From: Arthrobacter sp. Soil736
Lineage (GTDB): Bacteria > Actinomycetota > Actinomycetes > Actinomycetales > Micrococcaceae
Assembly: GCF_001428005.1 (NCBI RefSeq)
Contig: NZ_LMSB01000001.1
Location: 63,567-115,184 of the forward strand
DNA length: 51,618 nt
Direction of reading: 5' to 3'
The position numbers and the translations under genes are program-made. Positions 1 through 11,163 of this stretch are shown piece by piece (the stretch's first letter is position 1; every line of letters starts with the position of its first letter). The notes beneath the pieces are model-generated. The model did not search any database. It was not told the origin of the DNA and saw only the letters and a list, made by a program, of their open reading frames with translations.

Positions 1-1599
<1,599 letters not shown>

Positions 1600-1617
1600 C
1601 CCGGCAGGCCGAAGGAC

Positions 1618-1647
1618 GGCCGACGGCGGTTCCTGCCGCCGTCGGCC
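1618..1647 (+). terminator. perfect hairpin after the hydrolase gene
   Basis: The 12-nt arm GGCCGACGGCGG (1618-1629) pairs perfectly with 1636-1647 around a 6-nt loop, 19 nt after the stop codon. There is no T-tract. It is one of the window's GACGGCGG-core hairpins. Confidence 0.7.
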
Positions 1648-1895
1648 GCCCTTCGCCGTGTCGAAGCGGCTTATACAACCAAAATCGGTGGAAAAAAGCG
1701 TTCACAACCGGATCCGAGGCGTAAAATAGTGAGATACCGGATCCAAGGACATGCCTCGAAAACGAATCCGGCACCAGGTCTCCCGCACATCACGGGAGCC
1801 CTTCTTTAATACGGGCGGAAGTGGCTGACTAAGCCTGCCAAACGCAACGTGATCGGCCAGGGCTGCCCCGAATATACACAATCGCGGGAGCAAAA

Positions 1896-2426
1896 ATGAC
1901 TATCAATCCGCCAACACGGCCCCGTCGTTCCCTAGCGGCCAGGGTCGCGTTGGTCTCCACAGTTTCACTGGGGCTGCTTGCCGGCCCAATCGCCATGGCT
2001 TCTCCGGCCTCGGCTGCTACCGCGAATTCCACGCGGGACAACTGTAGCGTCACGGCATTCAGGCCGCACGCTGACAGGGACAACGGTTGGAAGAGGGACG
2101 GCAAGTCCGTCCGCGTGAATTTCGCGTTCAAGATCCACTGCGACAAGGGCACTCGCGTTTGGTTCAACCAAAAGATGTTCCAGGAAAAGGGACGGTGGGA
2201 CGTCAAGCGCATCGGACACGTCGAAGACTCGGTATGGGTCCGCGGCACCAAGTTCATCGTCAACGACGAGAAGGTGTCCGCCCACCGCGGTGACAATGTT
2301 GTCAAGGTGTTCCATACGGTCAGGATCCAGTTCAAGGACAATAACGGATCCAAGTGGTCATCCTGGTCGTCCGATTTTGACAAGAGCCCCGTCGCTCGCA
2401 TCCGTGTCGATAACGGGCGCTGGTAA
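1896..2426 (+). CDS. small secreted protein of unknown function
   Basis: I do not recognise a family for this 176-residue protein. It starts with a Sec-type signal peptide: basic RPRRSLAAR, a hydrophobic core, and a probable cleavage after PASA near residue 40. The mature part of about 135 residues is rich in charged and aromatic residues, has only two cysteines (DNCSV and IHCDKG) that could form one disulfide, and looks like a beta-rich extracellular domain with no enzyme motif. It stands alone and converges on the subtilase, with a shared hairpin between them. Signal peptide well supported; function unknown. Confidence 0.75.
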   Translation: MTINPPTRPRRSLAARVALVSTVSLGLLAGPIAMASPASAATANSTRDNCSVTAFRPHADRDNGWKRDGKSVRVNFAFKIHCDKGTRVWFNQKMFQEKGRWDVKRIGHVEDSVWVRGTKFIVNDEKVSAHRGDNVVKVFHTVRIQFKDNNGSKWSSWSSDFDKSPVARIRVDNGRW

Positions 2427-2475
2427 AGGCCGTTCGGCGCCCTGACTCAACAGAACGCCAAACATCCCAAACAGA

Positions 2476-2509
2476 GGCCGACGGCGGCGCGAAAGTGCCG
2501 CCGTCGGCC
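2476..2509. terminator. bidirectional hairpin between convergent genes
   Basis: GGCCGACGGCGGC (2476-2488) pairs with 2497-2509. Further pairing (a C-G pair and a G-T wobble) closes a GAAA tetraloop at 2491-2494. Flanking AAACA/TGTTT can extend the stem. It lies between convergent stop codons at 2426 and 2534. Confidence 0.7.
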
Positions 2510-2533
2510 CATGTTTGCGAAGGGCTCGCTGTG

Positions 2534-4690
2534 TCAGAGGGAGCCGGTCGTGAAGGTCCAGCTGTAGGACGCCAGGCTGTTCCCGGCGAGGTCGCGGATG
2601 GCCGCCGTGCCGCCGGTGACGGTCACGGTGTAGCTCGTCCTTGCGGCCAGCGTCGCGGAGGGGTTGAGGATCCACTGGTTGGTGGTGCCGTAGCGTGAAA
2701 CGGTGGCTGCCATCTTCGCGCCGGTGGCCGTGGCCTTTAGCGTTATGGTGCCCGTGCCCGCGCCCTGGACCGCCTCGCTGAACGTCACCGCGACGTTGTT
2801 CGCACGCCGCACCAGTGAGGCACCCGGCCGCGGCGTCATGGCCGTGATGACCGGGGCCGGGCCGGTGGTGAACGTCCAGCTCGTGGTGGCCAGCGGGGTG
2901 CCCGCGGCGTCGCGGACGGCTGCCGCTCCGCCGGTCAGGGTGGCGGTGTACTTGGTGTCGTTGGCGAGGTTGGACGCCGGATCGAGCGTGGCCGTCCGGG
3001 TGGTGGCGTTGTAGCTGACGGCAGCGGGGACCACCGCGCCGCCGGGGCCCTTCAGTACGAAAGTGCCGGTGCCCACGCCCTGGACCGCACTGCTGAACGT
3101 GGCGGTGACGTTGCTTCCGGCGGCCACGCCGGTGGCGTTGGCGCCGGGCGCCCGGGCAGTCACCGTGGGGGCCACGGCCGTGGTGAAGCTCCAGCCCGTG
3201 GTGACCAGCGGCGTACCCGCGGTGTCACGGATGGCTGCTGTCCCGCCCGTCAGCGCCGCCGTGTACTTCTGGGATGCGGCCAGGAGCGATGAAGGATTCA
3301 GCGTCGCGGTCCGCGTTGCGGCGTCGTACGTGACGGCGGCCGGTACCGTGGTTCCGGCCGGGTCCTTCAGGACGAACGTGGTGCCGCTGACGCCCTGGAC
3401 GTTCCGGCTGAACGTGGCGGTCACGTTGCCTGCCACTGCCGCACCGGTGGCATTGCCGGCCGGGCTGGTTCCCGTCACCACCGGAGCGGTGAGGACGCCC
3501 GCGGACGGATCAGAAAACAGCAGCCGGTTCGGGGTCCCGGCGCCGGACGCCGTGACCGCACCGGACGTGGAAGCGGTGACCAGCTTGGACGCCACGGCAG
3601 CGGGCGTGAGCTCTGGCGACGTCGACAGCACTGCGGCAGCGGCGCCGGCCACATGCGGAGACGCCATGGACGTTCCGCTCATGGAGGCAGTCGCCGTCGG
3701 CGAAGCGGAACTTGCGGACGTGATGCCCACGCCCGGGGCGTACAGGTCAACGCAGCTTCCGAAGTTGGAAAACGACGCCTGCCTGTCCGAGGAGTCGCTC
3801 GCCGCCACGGTCAGGGCGTCCGGTACACGGGCCGGGGAACTGTTGCAGGCGTCGGCGGCGGCGTTTCCGGCGGCGACGACTACGGTGACGCCGTCGTTGA
3901 TGAGGCCCTGCACGGCCGCGTCCACCGTTGCACTGGCAACGCTGCCGAGGCTCAGGTTGGCGACGGCCGGCGTCCCGGCCTGGTGCTGCGAGGCCACCCA
4001 CTCCAGGCCTGCAACCACGTCCGAGTTGAATCCGGAGCCGTTGCAGTCCAGGACGCGTACAGGGACAATGGTGGCCGCTTTGGCCACCCCGTAGGTCTTG
4101 CCGGCGATGGTGCCGGCGACGTGTGTGCCGTGGCCGTTGCAGTCGCCCGTTCCCAGGCCGTCCGCCACGGCAGTCCATCCTGCGGCAACGCGGCCGCCGA
4201 ATTCCGTGTGCGCAGCCAGCACGCCGGAGTCGATCACGTACGCGCTCACCCCGGCGCCCGACGAGGCCGACGTGAAGGAGCCGGACAGCGGCAGCGCGCG
4301 CTGGTCAATGCGGTCCAGTCCCCACGGTGCGGGCTGCTGGGTCTCGGAGGCAGTCACCGGCGCATCGATCTCGACGGCGGCCACCTGCGCCGAGCGCTTC
4401 AGTTCCGCTGCCTGGGCCGGCGTTGCCGTCACCACGGCCCCGCGCAGCTCCTTCGAGAAGGTGCGTCCGACGGCGATTTTCCGGGAACGCAGGTTGCGCA
4501 CCTCGGACGGAACATCAGTGCCGGCGGCGTACCGCACCAGGTACCGGGCCGTTGCGCCGGCGGGCGCTTGTGCCTCGGAGTCCGTGGCCGCCGGCGAGGC
4601 GACGCCGGCCGCCACTCCCGCGGAGGTGACGGCGAGGGCGGTCAGCAGCAGCGAGGCCAGGGCGGGACGGAGAGCAGACAGAGTACGAAT
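2534..4690 (-). CDS. secreted S8 subtilisin-like serine protease with Ig-like repeats
   Basis: The protein is about 718 residues if translation starts at an ATT at 4690. Order: signal peptide (RTLSALRPALASLLLTALAV), inhibitor-I9-like propeptide (about 45-110), subtilase domain (about 120-390), then three C-terminal beta-sandwich repeats of roughly 100 residues of the SbsA/Big_5 type, each ending near SWTFTT or SWSFTT. The triad is Asp154 (AYVIDSGV), His187 (NGHGTHVAG) and Ser341 (SGTSMASPH), with Asn276 as oxyanion residue. It should be an extracellular endopeptidase. No ATG, GTG or TTG sits suitably before the signal peptide. A GTG at 4858 would add 56 residues ahead of it, whereas GAAGGA (4704-4699) is 8 nt before the ATT. 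Confidence 0.9.
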   Translation of the reverse strand: MRTLSALRPALASLLLTALAVTSAGVAAGVASPAATDSEAQAPAGATARYLVRYAAGTDVPSEVRNLRSRKIAVGRTFSKELRGAVVTATPAQAAELKRSAQVAAVEIDAPVTASETQQPAPWGLDRIDQRALPLSGSFTSASSGAGVSAYVIDSGVLAAHTEFGGRVAAGWTAVADGLGTGDCNGHGTHVAGTIAGKTYGVAKAATIVPVRVLDCNGSGFNSDVVAGLEWVASQHQAGTPAVANLSLGSVASATVDAAVQGLINDGVTVVVAAGNAAADACNSSPARVPDALTVAASDSSDRQASFSNFGSCVDLYAPGVGITSASSASPTATASMSGTSMASPHVAGAAAAVLSTSPELTPAAVASKLVTASTSGAVTASGAGTPNRLLFSDPSAGVLTAPVVTGTSPAGNATGAAVAGNVTATFSRNVQGVSGTTFVLKDPAGTTVPAAVTYDAATRTATLNPSSLLAASQKYTAALTGGTAAIRDTAGTPLVTTGWSFTTAVAPTVTARAPGANATGVAAGSNVTATFSSAVQGVGTGTFVLKGPGGAVVPAAVSYNATTRTATLDPASNLANDTKYTATLTGGAAAVRDAAGTPLATTSWTFTTGPAPVITAMTPRPGASLVRRANNVAVTFSEAVQGAGTGTITLKATATGAKMAATVSRYGTTNQWILNPSATLAARTSYTVTVTGGTAAIRDLAGNSLASYSWTFTTGSL

Positions 4691-4859
4691 TTTGGGGTTC
4701 CTTCGGGCGTGAGGACCGGGACGCGGAAGCCGGAATCTGGCTAAATCCAGTGTATTTTCCGCCGTCCCGGACGGACCCCATGCTGTCCATAAGCTTCGGT
4801 GAACCTTCGGATCCTGGGGAAAAACCGGTGTAATCCTGCGCTGGGCAGGCTCATTCACG

Positions 4860-4970
4860 TCAGATCCCCGCCGAGGTGCTTGGCGCAGGATCGTCGCCGC
4901 TCGCCGCCACCCCCGTCATTGCTGCAGCCCCCACCAAACCAAGCCTGAGTATTTCCCTGCGAGACGCCAT
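4860..4970 (-). CDS. 36-codon ORF consisting of a twin-arginine signal peptide
   Basis: An ATG at 4970, preceded by GGAG, opens a 36-residue frame beginning MASRREILRLGLVGAAAM. It has the SRRxIL twin-arginine motif followed by a hydrophobic segment and a probable cleavage region, and stops after only about a dozen further residues. No mature domain follows. It may be the remnant of an exported oxidoreductase-type gene that lost its body, or chance. An in-frame ATG at 4994-4992 would extend it by eight residues. Confidence 0.35.
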   Translation of the reverse strand: MASRREILRLGLVGAAAMTGVAASGDDPAPSTSAGI

Positions 4971-5000
4971 TGTCTTCTCCAGATTTTCGGTCATGTGGAT

Positions 5001-5042
5001 AAAAAGGCAGGCCTGTGACCGAGGGGCCACAGGCCTGCCTTT
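5001..5042 (-). terminator. intrinsic terminator of the CorA gene
   Basis: AAAGGCAGGCCTGTG (5003-5017) is a perfect 15-nt match to the complement of 5028-5042, with a 10-nt loop. Read on the minus strand the stem runs into TTTTT. This is a textbook intrinsic terminator downstream of the gene ending at 5231. Confidence 0.85.
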
Positions 5043-5230
5043 CCCCTGAAGCGCAGACGCCGAGGGGTCACCCGGATGCCTTTGAAACGCATGCCCGGAC
5101 CCGGATATCTGCACTATTGCCGCAATGAGGAAGGAGCAGACCCATCTTCAGCCGGACGGCTTCAAAAAACCTTGGAGCACGTGCCATTTCGGCCCGCTGC
5201 CCACCCAAATTGGGCGTTGACGGCGGAGTG

Positions 5231-6247
5231 CTAGATCCAGTTGTTGTGCTTGAAGGTGGCGTACAGGATCAGTCCCATGCCCACCATGAGCCCCAGGGCC
5301 ATGGGATAGCCGAAGATCCAGTCCAGTTCGGGCATGGTGTGGAAGTTCATGCCGTAGATCGTGCCGATGAGCGTGGGGGCGAAAAGGATGGCTGCCCAAG
5401 ATGAGATCCTTTTGACCTGCTCGCTCTGGGCGAAGCTGGATTCAGTGAGGCGGCGCATTTCATCGTTCTGGCGCTGGGCAACGAGCGCCGCATTAACCGC
5501 GAGCGCATTCTGGAGCAGGGCCCGGAACGACGCGATCCGGTCATTCAGCCGCAGGACGTGGTCCAGGACATCCCTGAGGTGGTCCTGCAACTCCGGGTCG
5601 GGATGGTGGTCAGCCGTTCCCGCCATGAGCGACTGCAAGATACCGGCCAAGGGCCCCGTGGCCCGCTGCACGGTGATGACCTGGCGGGACAGCTCGTAAA
5701 TCCGGCGGGACACCTCCGGATCTGCGCCGAAGAGACCGTCCTCGATTTCATCAATGTCGTTCTCCAGGCCGGCTGCCACGGGTTCATATTCGTCCACCAC
5801 CTGGTCGAGGATGGCGTAGAGCACGGCATCGGGACCGAGGGCGAGGAACTCCGGCTGGGACTCCATGCGCTGGCGGACCTTGGCCAGGTTCGGTGACTCT
5901 GCGTGGCGGACGGTGACCACGAAGTCGGGCCCGATGAAGATGTGGATCTCGCCGAACTCCACCTTTTCCACATCGTCGAGATACCGGGCGGGGCGCAGCA
6001 CCATGAAGAGGGTGTCGCCGTAGTGCTCGAGTTTCGCCCGCTGATGTCCGGTCAGGGCGTCCTCGACTGCCAGCGGGCTCAGATCAAACTCGTCAGCGAC
6101 CGAACGCAGCTCCGGCGCATCCGGCCGGTAGAGCCCGATCCATGCCATCCCGTGGCGCTGCCGCAGCAGGAAATACGTTTCCTCCAGGCCCTCCGGATCC
6201 GCCGTCCGGCGGCCCGCCACATACACTGCATTGTCGACGATGGTCAT
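5231..6247 (-). CDS. corA: CorA-family magnesium/cobalt channel
   Basis: This 338-residue protein has the CorA layout: an alpha/beta cytoplasmic N-terminal domain (about 1-240), a long helix region, and two membrane segments at the C-terminus. The first of these ends in the family signature YGMNF, and the second is followed by a basic C-terminal tail. It should form a pentameric Mg2+ (or Co2+) channel in the inner membrane. The ATG at 6247 has GAAGGAG upstream. It is monocistronic, with its own terminator at 5001-5042. Length and signature are normal, so the family call is secure; ion preference is inferred. Confidence 0.93.
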   Translation of the reverse strand: MTIVDNAVYVAGRRTADPEGLEETYFLLRQRHGMAWIGLYRPDAPELRSVADEFDLSPLAVEDALTGHQRAKLEHYGDTLFMVLRPARYLDDVEKVEFGEIHIFIGPDFVVTVRHAESPNLAKVRQRMESQPEFLALGPDAVLYAILDQVVDEYEPVAAGLENDIDEIEDGLFGADPEVSRRIYELSRQVITVQRATGPLAGILQSLMAGTADHHPDPELQDHLRDVLDHVLRLNDRIASFRALLQNALAVNAALVAQRQNDEMRRLTESSFAQSEQVKRISSWAAILFAPTLIGTIYGMNFHTMPELDWIFGYPMALGLMVGMGLILYATFKHNNWI

Positions 6248-6517
6248 GGCAGCGACTCCTTCGTTGAATCGGGCCTCCTGGCTGTGACGTTAGCCGTTCC
6301 CTGCCACCGTGCCAACACCTGCGCCACGCGTTTCCCCGGAGGGCGCAGCACTGTCTGAGAAGAACCCTGCACGTTGACAGAACGCTAATTTCACGCCCCG
6401 CGGCATATGGAATGTGTTAAGACCGTCACGGAAACGGCCCTGCCGGTGGTGTCATGGAACGGTGGGACCCCGCGGCCACGGCGGTCGCGATCGAATCCAT
6501 CGAGGGAGCACACCGAA

Positions 6518-7135
6518 ATGAATGCCATGTCCCGGCTGCAGCCGGATCCCTCGGATGGCCCGCCCCCTGCCGGCGGGGACTACGTCACTGTCGACGACAC
6601 CGGGGATTTTGGATATCACCGGTCTGAACAGGAGCTGCTCGCGGCATTTGAATATGTCGGCGAGGCCCGGAGCATCATCGACCGGAGGGGCAATGACTAT
6701 CTTCTGGTGATGGATCCGAACCGCCGCCTGGTCCTCGGACCCGCACTCGGTCCGGTGGAATTCCACTGGCTTGGACAAGCGTGGCAGGCCGCCCAGAACG
6801 TGCACGTCGAGCGGCACCGGATTCGGCGCTTCCACCCCGGCACCCGCGAGCAGCTGCTGCGGGACCTTTTCGAAACCCTCGTCCTTGAACGTGTCCCGGA
6901 TCCCGGGGCCGGATCATGGTCCCTGGACGTCGGGGGCGTCACAACGCGCCTGCAGAGCCTGCAGGAGGTCGACCACCGGCTCTCCCGTCAGAGCCGGCTG
7001 GAGCAGGCCCGCGTGCGGGACCCCTTCGGGCGCACCTACCGGCCGGTCCTGCACCGCAGGCACTGGTACATGCCGGCGGCGGCAGGGCTGATGGTCTATG
7101 TTGAAACCCCGCCGCACGGCGATGCACCCGGATAG
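6518..7135 (+). CDS. conserved hypothetical protein
   Basis: A 205-residue soluble protein I cannot assign to a named family. It starts at the ATG at 6518, preceded by GAGGGA; an upstream in-frame extension lacks coding character. It is rich in charged and aromatic residues, includes [21 protein letters not shown] early on, has no signal peptide or membrane segment, and shows no catalytic motif. It precedes the APC permease by 134 bp on the same strand and may share its transcript. A TTGACA lies at 6374 but no convincing -10 box follows. Confidence 0.7.
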   Translation: MNAMSRLQPDPSDGPPPAGGDYVTVDDTGDFGYHRSEQELLAAFEYVGEARSIIDRRGNDYLLVMDPNRRLVLGPALGPVEFHWLGQAWQAAQNVHVERHRIRRFHPGTREQLLRDLFETLVLERVPDPGAGSWSLDVGGVTTRLQSLQEVDHRLSRQSRLEQARVRDPFGRTYRPVLHRRHWYMPAAAGLMVYVETPPHGDAPG

Positions 7136-7269
7136 CCTCAGGGCCCGGGCAAGACGCCACCGCTCCGTTAAGGATCCGTCAGGATTGGGGAGGCTCCGGG
7201 AGCACGGCGAACGGCCGCTGTTATCGTCGGCAATGGACGCGGTGCCGCGCATCGCGCGGAGAGGCAGGG

Positions 7270-9246
7270 ATGACCACGTTGAGCAGGCCTCCGGCTGATC
7301 CCTCCGCCCCACGGCCCGGGGCCAGGGAGAGATTCCGGAGCTGGCTGTTATTCGGCCTTCAGGATGCCAAGGGCACCCATCAGGGCCCCGGCGCTGTAGG
7401 CGACGCGCACCTCAAAAAGCATTCGTGGTGGCAGGTAATGTGCCTGACAGGTGTCGACTATTTCTCGACCCTCGGCTATCAGCCTGCGATCGCCGCCCTC
7501 GCCGCCGGGGTGATCTCCCCGCTGGCTACCCTGGTGCTGGTGGCCGTCACGCTGTTCGGCGCCTTGCCCGTCTACCGCCGGGTTGCCGGCGAAAGCCACC
7601 GTGGCGAGGGATCCATTGCCATGCTTGAGCGGCTGCTGCCGCGCTGGGGCGGCAAGCTCCTTGTCCTGGTCCTTCTGGGGTTCGCCGCGACGGACTTCAT
7701 GATCACCATGACATTGTCGGCCGCCGACGCCACCGCGCACGCGATCCAGAACCCCTTTGCGCCCGGCTGGCTGCAGGGGCAAAACATTGCCGTCACGCTG
7801 TTCCTGCTTGCCCTGCTCGGAGCGGTGTTCCTGCGGGGATTCAGGGAGGCCATCGGCGTCGCCGTGGCTCTCGTGGTCCTCTATCTGGGACTGAACGTGA
7901 TCGTCGTCGCCGTCACGGTCTTCGAGTCAGCAGCCCACCCGACGGCTGTCGGGGACTGGTGGCAGGCCCTGACCACCTCGCACGGAAGCCCCTTCATGGT
8001 GGTAGGCATTGCGCTGCTGGTCTTTCCCAAACTCGCCCTGGGCCTGTCCGGCTTTGAAACGGGCGTCGCCGTGATGCCGCAGATCCAGGGCCGGCCCGGT
8101 GACACCGACGAGCACCCGGCAGGCAGGATCGAGGGAACGCGGAAGCTGCTGACCACGGCCGCCGTCATCATGAGTTCGTTCCTGGTGACCACCAGCCTCA
8201 CCACCGTGATCCTGATCCCGGCGCACGAATTCGAGCCCGGCGGCCAGGCGAACGGCCGCGCCCTGGCGTTCCTGGCCCACGAATACCTGGGAAATGGCTT
8301 CGGCACCGTCTACGACATCAGCACCATCGCCATCCTCTGGTTCGCCGGCGCCTCCGCGATGGCGGGGCTGCTGAACCTCGTCCCGCGGTACCTGCCCCGG
8401 TACGGCATGGCCCCCGAATGGGCCAGGGCTGTCCGCCCGCTGGTCCTGGTGTTCACCGTGATCGGGTTCCTGGTCACCTATCTTTTCGACGCCGACGTCG
8501 ATGCCCAGGGCGGCGCCTACGCCACCGGCGTCCTGGTGCTGATGACCTCCGCCGCGGTTGCCGTGACGCTGTCAGCCCGACGCCAGCAGCAACACCGCCG
8601 GACCCTCGGCTTCGGGGTCATCGCAGTGGTTTTCATCTACACGACAGTTGCCAATGTCTTCGAACGCCCCGAAGGCCTCCGGATCGCGTCGTTCTTCATC
8701 CTGGGCATCATCGGGATCTCCCTGCTCTCCCGCGTGCTCCGTTCCTTCGAGCTGCACGCCACCCACGTCCACCTTGACCGGCAGGCGCTGGAGTTCATGT
8801 CCTCGAACCTGGAGGGACCCATTTCCATCATTGCCCACGAACCGCTTCGCCTCAGCGCGCAGGCCTACCGGGACAAACTGACGTCGGCCATTGAGGTCAG
8901 CCATCTCCCCGTGGACTACCAGGCGCTGTTCCTGGAAGTGATCGTGGACGACTCCTCCGACTTTGAAACGGCCTTGGAGGTCAGCGGCGTGACCCGGCAC
9001 GGCTACCAGATCCTGGAAGTGCACGGACCCGTGGTCCCCAACACCATCGCCTCCGTGCTGCTGCACATCCGGGACGTCACGGGGCTGATGCCGCACATCT
9101 ACTTCCGCTGGACGGAGGGGAACCCCGTGAAGAACCTGCTGCGCTTCCTGTTCCTGGGCGAGGGCGAGATCGCACCGGTCACCCGGGAGGTGCTGCGCGA
9201 AGCAGAGCCCGACGTCACCAGGCGGCCCTGGGTGCACGTGGGCTGA
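7270..9246 (+). CDS. APC-superfamily amino acid permease with C-terminal soluble domain
   Basis: A 658-residue membrane protein. It has a hydrophilic N-terminus, about twelve hydrophobic segments (about 50-495), and a soluble cytoplasmic tail of about 160 residues. An early stretch, [17 protein letters not shown], resembles the TM1 region of APC transporters. It likely imports amino acids or related compounds by proton symport. The start ATG at 7270 follows GGAGAGGCAGG. The long tail, with [16 protein letters not shown], is a feature of this large APC subgroup and may be regulatory. The substrate is not evident from neighbours. Its stop codon lies inside an 18-bp tandem duplication. Confidence 0.88.
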   Translation: MTTLSRPPADPSAPRPGARERFRSWLLFGLQDAKGTHQGPGAVGDAHLKKHSWWQVMCLTGVDYFSTLGYQPAIAALAAGVISPLATLVLVAVTLFGALPVYRRVAGESHRGEGSIAMLERLLPRWGGKLLVLVLLGFAATDFMITMTLSAADATAHAIQNPFAPGWLQGQNIAVTLFLLALLGAVFLRGFREAIGVAVALVVLYLGLNVIVVAVTVFESAAHPTAVGDWWQALTTSHGSPFMVVGIALLVFPKLALGLSGFETGVAVMPQIQGRPGDTDEHPAGRIEGTRKLLTTAAVIMSSFLVTTSLTTVILIPAHEFEPGGQANGRALAFLAHEYLGNGFGTVYDISTIAILWFAGASAMAGLLNLVPRYLPRYGMAPEWARAVRPLVLVFTVIGFLVTYLFDADVDAQGGAYATGVLVLMTSAAVAVTLSARRQQQHRRTLGFGVIAVVFIYTTVANVFERPEGLRIASFFILGIIGISLLSRVLRSFELHATHVHLDRQALEFMSSNLEGPISIIAHEPLRLSAQAYRDKLTSAIEVSHLPVDYQALFLEVIVDDSSDFETALEVSGVTRHGYQILEVHGPVVPNTIASVLLHIRDVTGLMPHIYFRWTEGNPVKNLLRFLFLGEGEIAPVTREVLREAEPDVTRRPWVHVG

Positions 9247-9332
9247 CCCGAGCACGTGCGCTGACGCGAGTCAGGTCTTGGTGTGCTCAGGTCTTGGCGT
9301 CGTCAGGTCGTCGCGGTCAGATCTTGGCGTGC
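9234..9332. repeat. two sets of short tandem repeats at convergent gene ends
   Basis: Units 9234-9251 and 9252-9269 are 18 bp long and differ at two positions; each contains a plus-strand TGA, the first being the permease stop. Immediately after come four degenerate units beginning TCAGGTC or TCAGATC at 9271, 9287, 9303 and 9317. Each carries a minus-strand stop (TCA), the last being the cupin stop. Confidence 0.8.
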
Positions 9333-9715
9333 TGACCGCGGCTGGCCGGCCTGCCGAACGACGCCGCCCCCAGGAATTCCACGGCCACGAACGGCTCCGA
9401 ACCCACTACCCATTCGTTGTGGCCTGGCGGGATGGCGTAGGTGTCGTTGGCGTGGATCGACGAGCGGACGCCTTCCGGCGTTTCGACCTCCATCACCCCG
9501 GACACGCAGAAGCCGAGGTGGTTGTGCTGGCAGAACTGTGTTTTTTCGGTGGGTTTGGAGCACTCGGACCAGCGCCAGCCGGGGGCAAGGATGAGCCGCG
9601 CAACGGAGTAGTCGTTCACGCTGACAAGATCAAATTCGGCCTTGTCCGGGCAACGCTTCTTGTCGGGGACATCGAAGGACTTAACTGCAAGGGCGGTAAC
9701 GAAGTTAGCGGTCAT
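9317..9715 (-). CDS. cupin-domain protein
   Basis: A 132-residue single-domain cupin. The first cupin motif is visible as HNHLGFCVSGVMEVE, preceded by the loading strand LAPGWRWSECSKP. The second motif is weaker, around IPPGHNEWVVG. The histidines could bind a metal. Small cupins of this kind are enzymes or ligand-binding proteins, and no substrate can be assigned. The start is taken at the ATG at 9715, where the recognisable protein begins. No clear ribosome binding site precedes it, so it may be leaderless; the frame stays open to 9964. The gene converges with the permease and its 3' end is repeated. Confidence 0.8.
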   Translation of the reverse strand: MTANFVTALAVKSFDVPDKKRCPDKAEFDLVSVNDYSVARLILAPGWRWSECSKPTEKTQFCQHNHLGFCVSGVMEVETPEGVRSSIHANDTYAIPPGHNEWVVGSEPFVAVEFLGAASFGRPASRGQHAKI

Positions 9716-9876
9716 GGGACGGGTACCTGGGGCTAGGGTGAGACCTGGAATCAAGACATGAGGGCCTGGCGTGAACCAGCTTGAGGAGTTGCGAACTGCC
9801 GACCGCGGCCTGTGTGTGCGAACAATCTGCAATTGTGCCGCCGCCCCCTCAGCGCACGTGCGTACAACAGATCCAT

Positions 9877-9892
9877 GTTGACGTAGTTCAAC
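9877..9892. promoter_or_regulatory. inverted repeat, possible operator
   Basis: GTTGA (9877-9881) and TCAAC (9888-9892) form an inverted repeat with a 6-bp spacer in the 332-bp divergent gap between the cupin gene (9715) and the secreted DUF6454 gene (10048). It could be an operator for either. Nothing else in the gap is clear. Confidence 0.3.
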
Positions 9893-10047
9893 GTTAGCCC
9901 TCCCCCGGCCGAAGTCAATGGGCAAATGAGGGTCCCGACGCCTCCCGGAGCAGGCACCTGCCAAACCACGTTAAGCCGCCCGTTGCTCCCGGTTCATGAC
10001 CAGCCCGTAGCGTCACACCGGTCCGCACCAACGAGAGGGCCATCCCC

Positions 10048-11052
10048 ATGAAAACACTCCGCACCCGCAGCATGGCCAAAGCCGTCATCGCGGCGGCCAT
10101 CGCAGCGACAGCCATCGGCGGCGCCGCAGTCGCGCAGGCATCCCAAGACACCGGAAACGGTGACCACCGCACGGCGGACACCGCCGTCGCAGACGCCTTC
10201 ACCGCCGTCGACCGCAATACGGCCTGGCAGCTGACCGGCAGGCTGAAGCTGGACTTCCCCACCTTCCACACCGAAGGCATCGCCTTCACGGAGGACCACA
10301 TCTTCCTGTCCTCAGTGGAAATCATCGAGCCCACGGTGAAGTTTCCGAGCCCACAGGGCGGCTACGACCGCACGGCCGGCAAGGGGAAGGGCCACCTGTT
10401 CGTCATGGACAAGGCGGGCAAGCTCCAGAAGGACATCGTCCTGGCCGAAGGCGACATGTACCACCCGGGTGGCATCGAGTTCGACGGCACCAACGTCTGG
10501 GTCCCCGTGGCGCAGTACCGGCCCGACAGCAGCTCCATCGTCTACCGGGTGGACGCGAAGTCCCTGGACGTGCAGAAGCAGTTCGAAGTCAAGGACCACT
10601 TCGGCGGCATCGTCATGGACAAGCAGACCGGCCACCTCATCGGCAACACCTGGGGTTCGCGGCGTTTCGCCGAATGGGGCCTGAATGGCAAGGAGCTGAG
10701 CACCTGGCAGAACCCGGACCACTTCATCGATTACCAGGACTGCCAGTACGCGGCGAATTCCAAGATGCTCTGCGCCGGCGTGGCCAGCCTTCCACAGATG
10801 CCGGCCGCGGGCGGGCCTTCCGCGAAGTACGACCTGGGCGGCATCGCCCTGATTGACAGCCGGACGCACGCCACGCTGCACAGCGTTCCGTTCCAGCAGT
10901 GGACCGCTGACGGTCGCGTGGCGACGCGCAATCCGTTCAAGATGACCGCCGACGGCAACCACCTGACCATGCGCGTCGCACCGGACAACGGCGGCGAAGG
11001 CACGGACACCGAGATCCTCACCTATGAGGCGACCGTGACGCCCGCCCGCTAA
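10048..11052 (+). CDS. secreted DUF6454-family protein
   Basis: A 334-residue exported protein. An N-terminal signal peptide (MKTLRTRSMAKAVIAAAI onward, probable cleavage after VAQA near residue 31) is followed by a single domain with repeated strands such as GIAFTEDHIFLSSVEI, GIEFDGTNVWVPVAQY and HFGGIVMDKQTGHLIGNTW. This suggests a beta-propeller like those of secreted phytase- or lactonase-type proteins. It matches what I know of the uncharacterised DUF6454 family. The enzymatic role is unknown. The start ATG follows GAGAGGG at a long spacing. It is monocistronic with a strong hairpin downstream. Confidence 0.8.
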   Translation: MKTLRTRSMAKAVIAAAIAATAIGGAAVAQASQDTGNGDHRTADTAVADAFTAVDRNTAWQLTGRLKLDFPTFHTEGIAFTEDHIFLSSVEIIEPTVKFPSPQGGYDRTAGKGKGHLFVMDKAGKLQKDIVLAEGDMYHPGGIEFDGTNVWVPVAQYRPDSSSIVYRVDAKSLDVQKQFEVKDHFGGIVMDKQTGHLIGNTWGSRRFAEWGLNGKELSTWQNPDHFIDYQDCQYAANSKMLCAGVASLPQMPAAGGPSAKYDLGGIALIDSRTHATLHSVPFQQWTADGRVATRNPFKMTADGNHLTMRVAPDNGGEGTDTEILTYEATVTPAR

Positions 11053-11116
11053 CCACCGGCAGCGCGAACGAACACTTGAGCCCCCTTTTTCCCAAGGGGA
11101 CCGGCCCAAACGGAAG

Positions 11117-11150
11117 CGGACGACGGCGGGGACGCACCCGCCGTCGTCCG
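11117..11150. terminator. GACGGCGG-core hairpin between convergent genes
   Basis: CGGACGACGGCGGG (11117-11130) pairs perfectly with 11137-11150 over a 6-nt loop. AACGGAA/TTCCGTT further out extends the stem past a small bulge. It sits between convergent genes ending at 11052 and 11164. Confidence 0.75.
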
Positions 11151-11163
11151 TTTCCGTTCGGGA

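Noticed and set aside
6374..6409. TTGACA at 6374 as a promoter for the 205-aa gene
   Set aside because: No -10-like hexamer at 16-19 bp spacing; the nearest AT-rich hexamers are 7 or more than 24 bp away.
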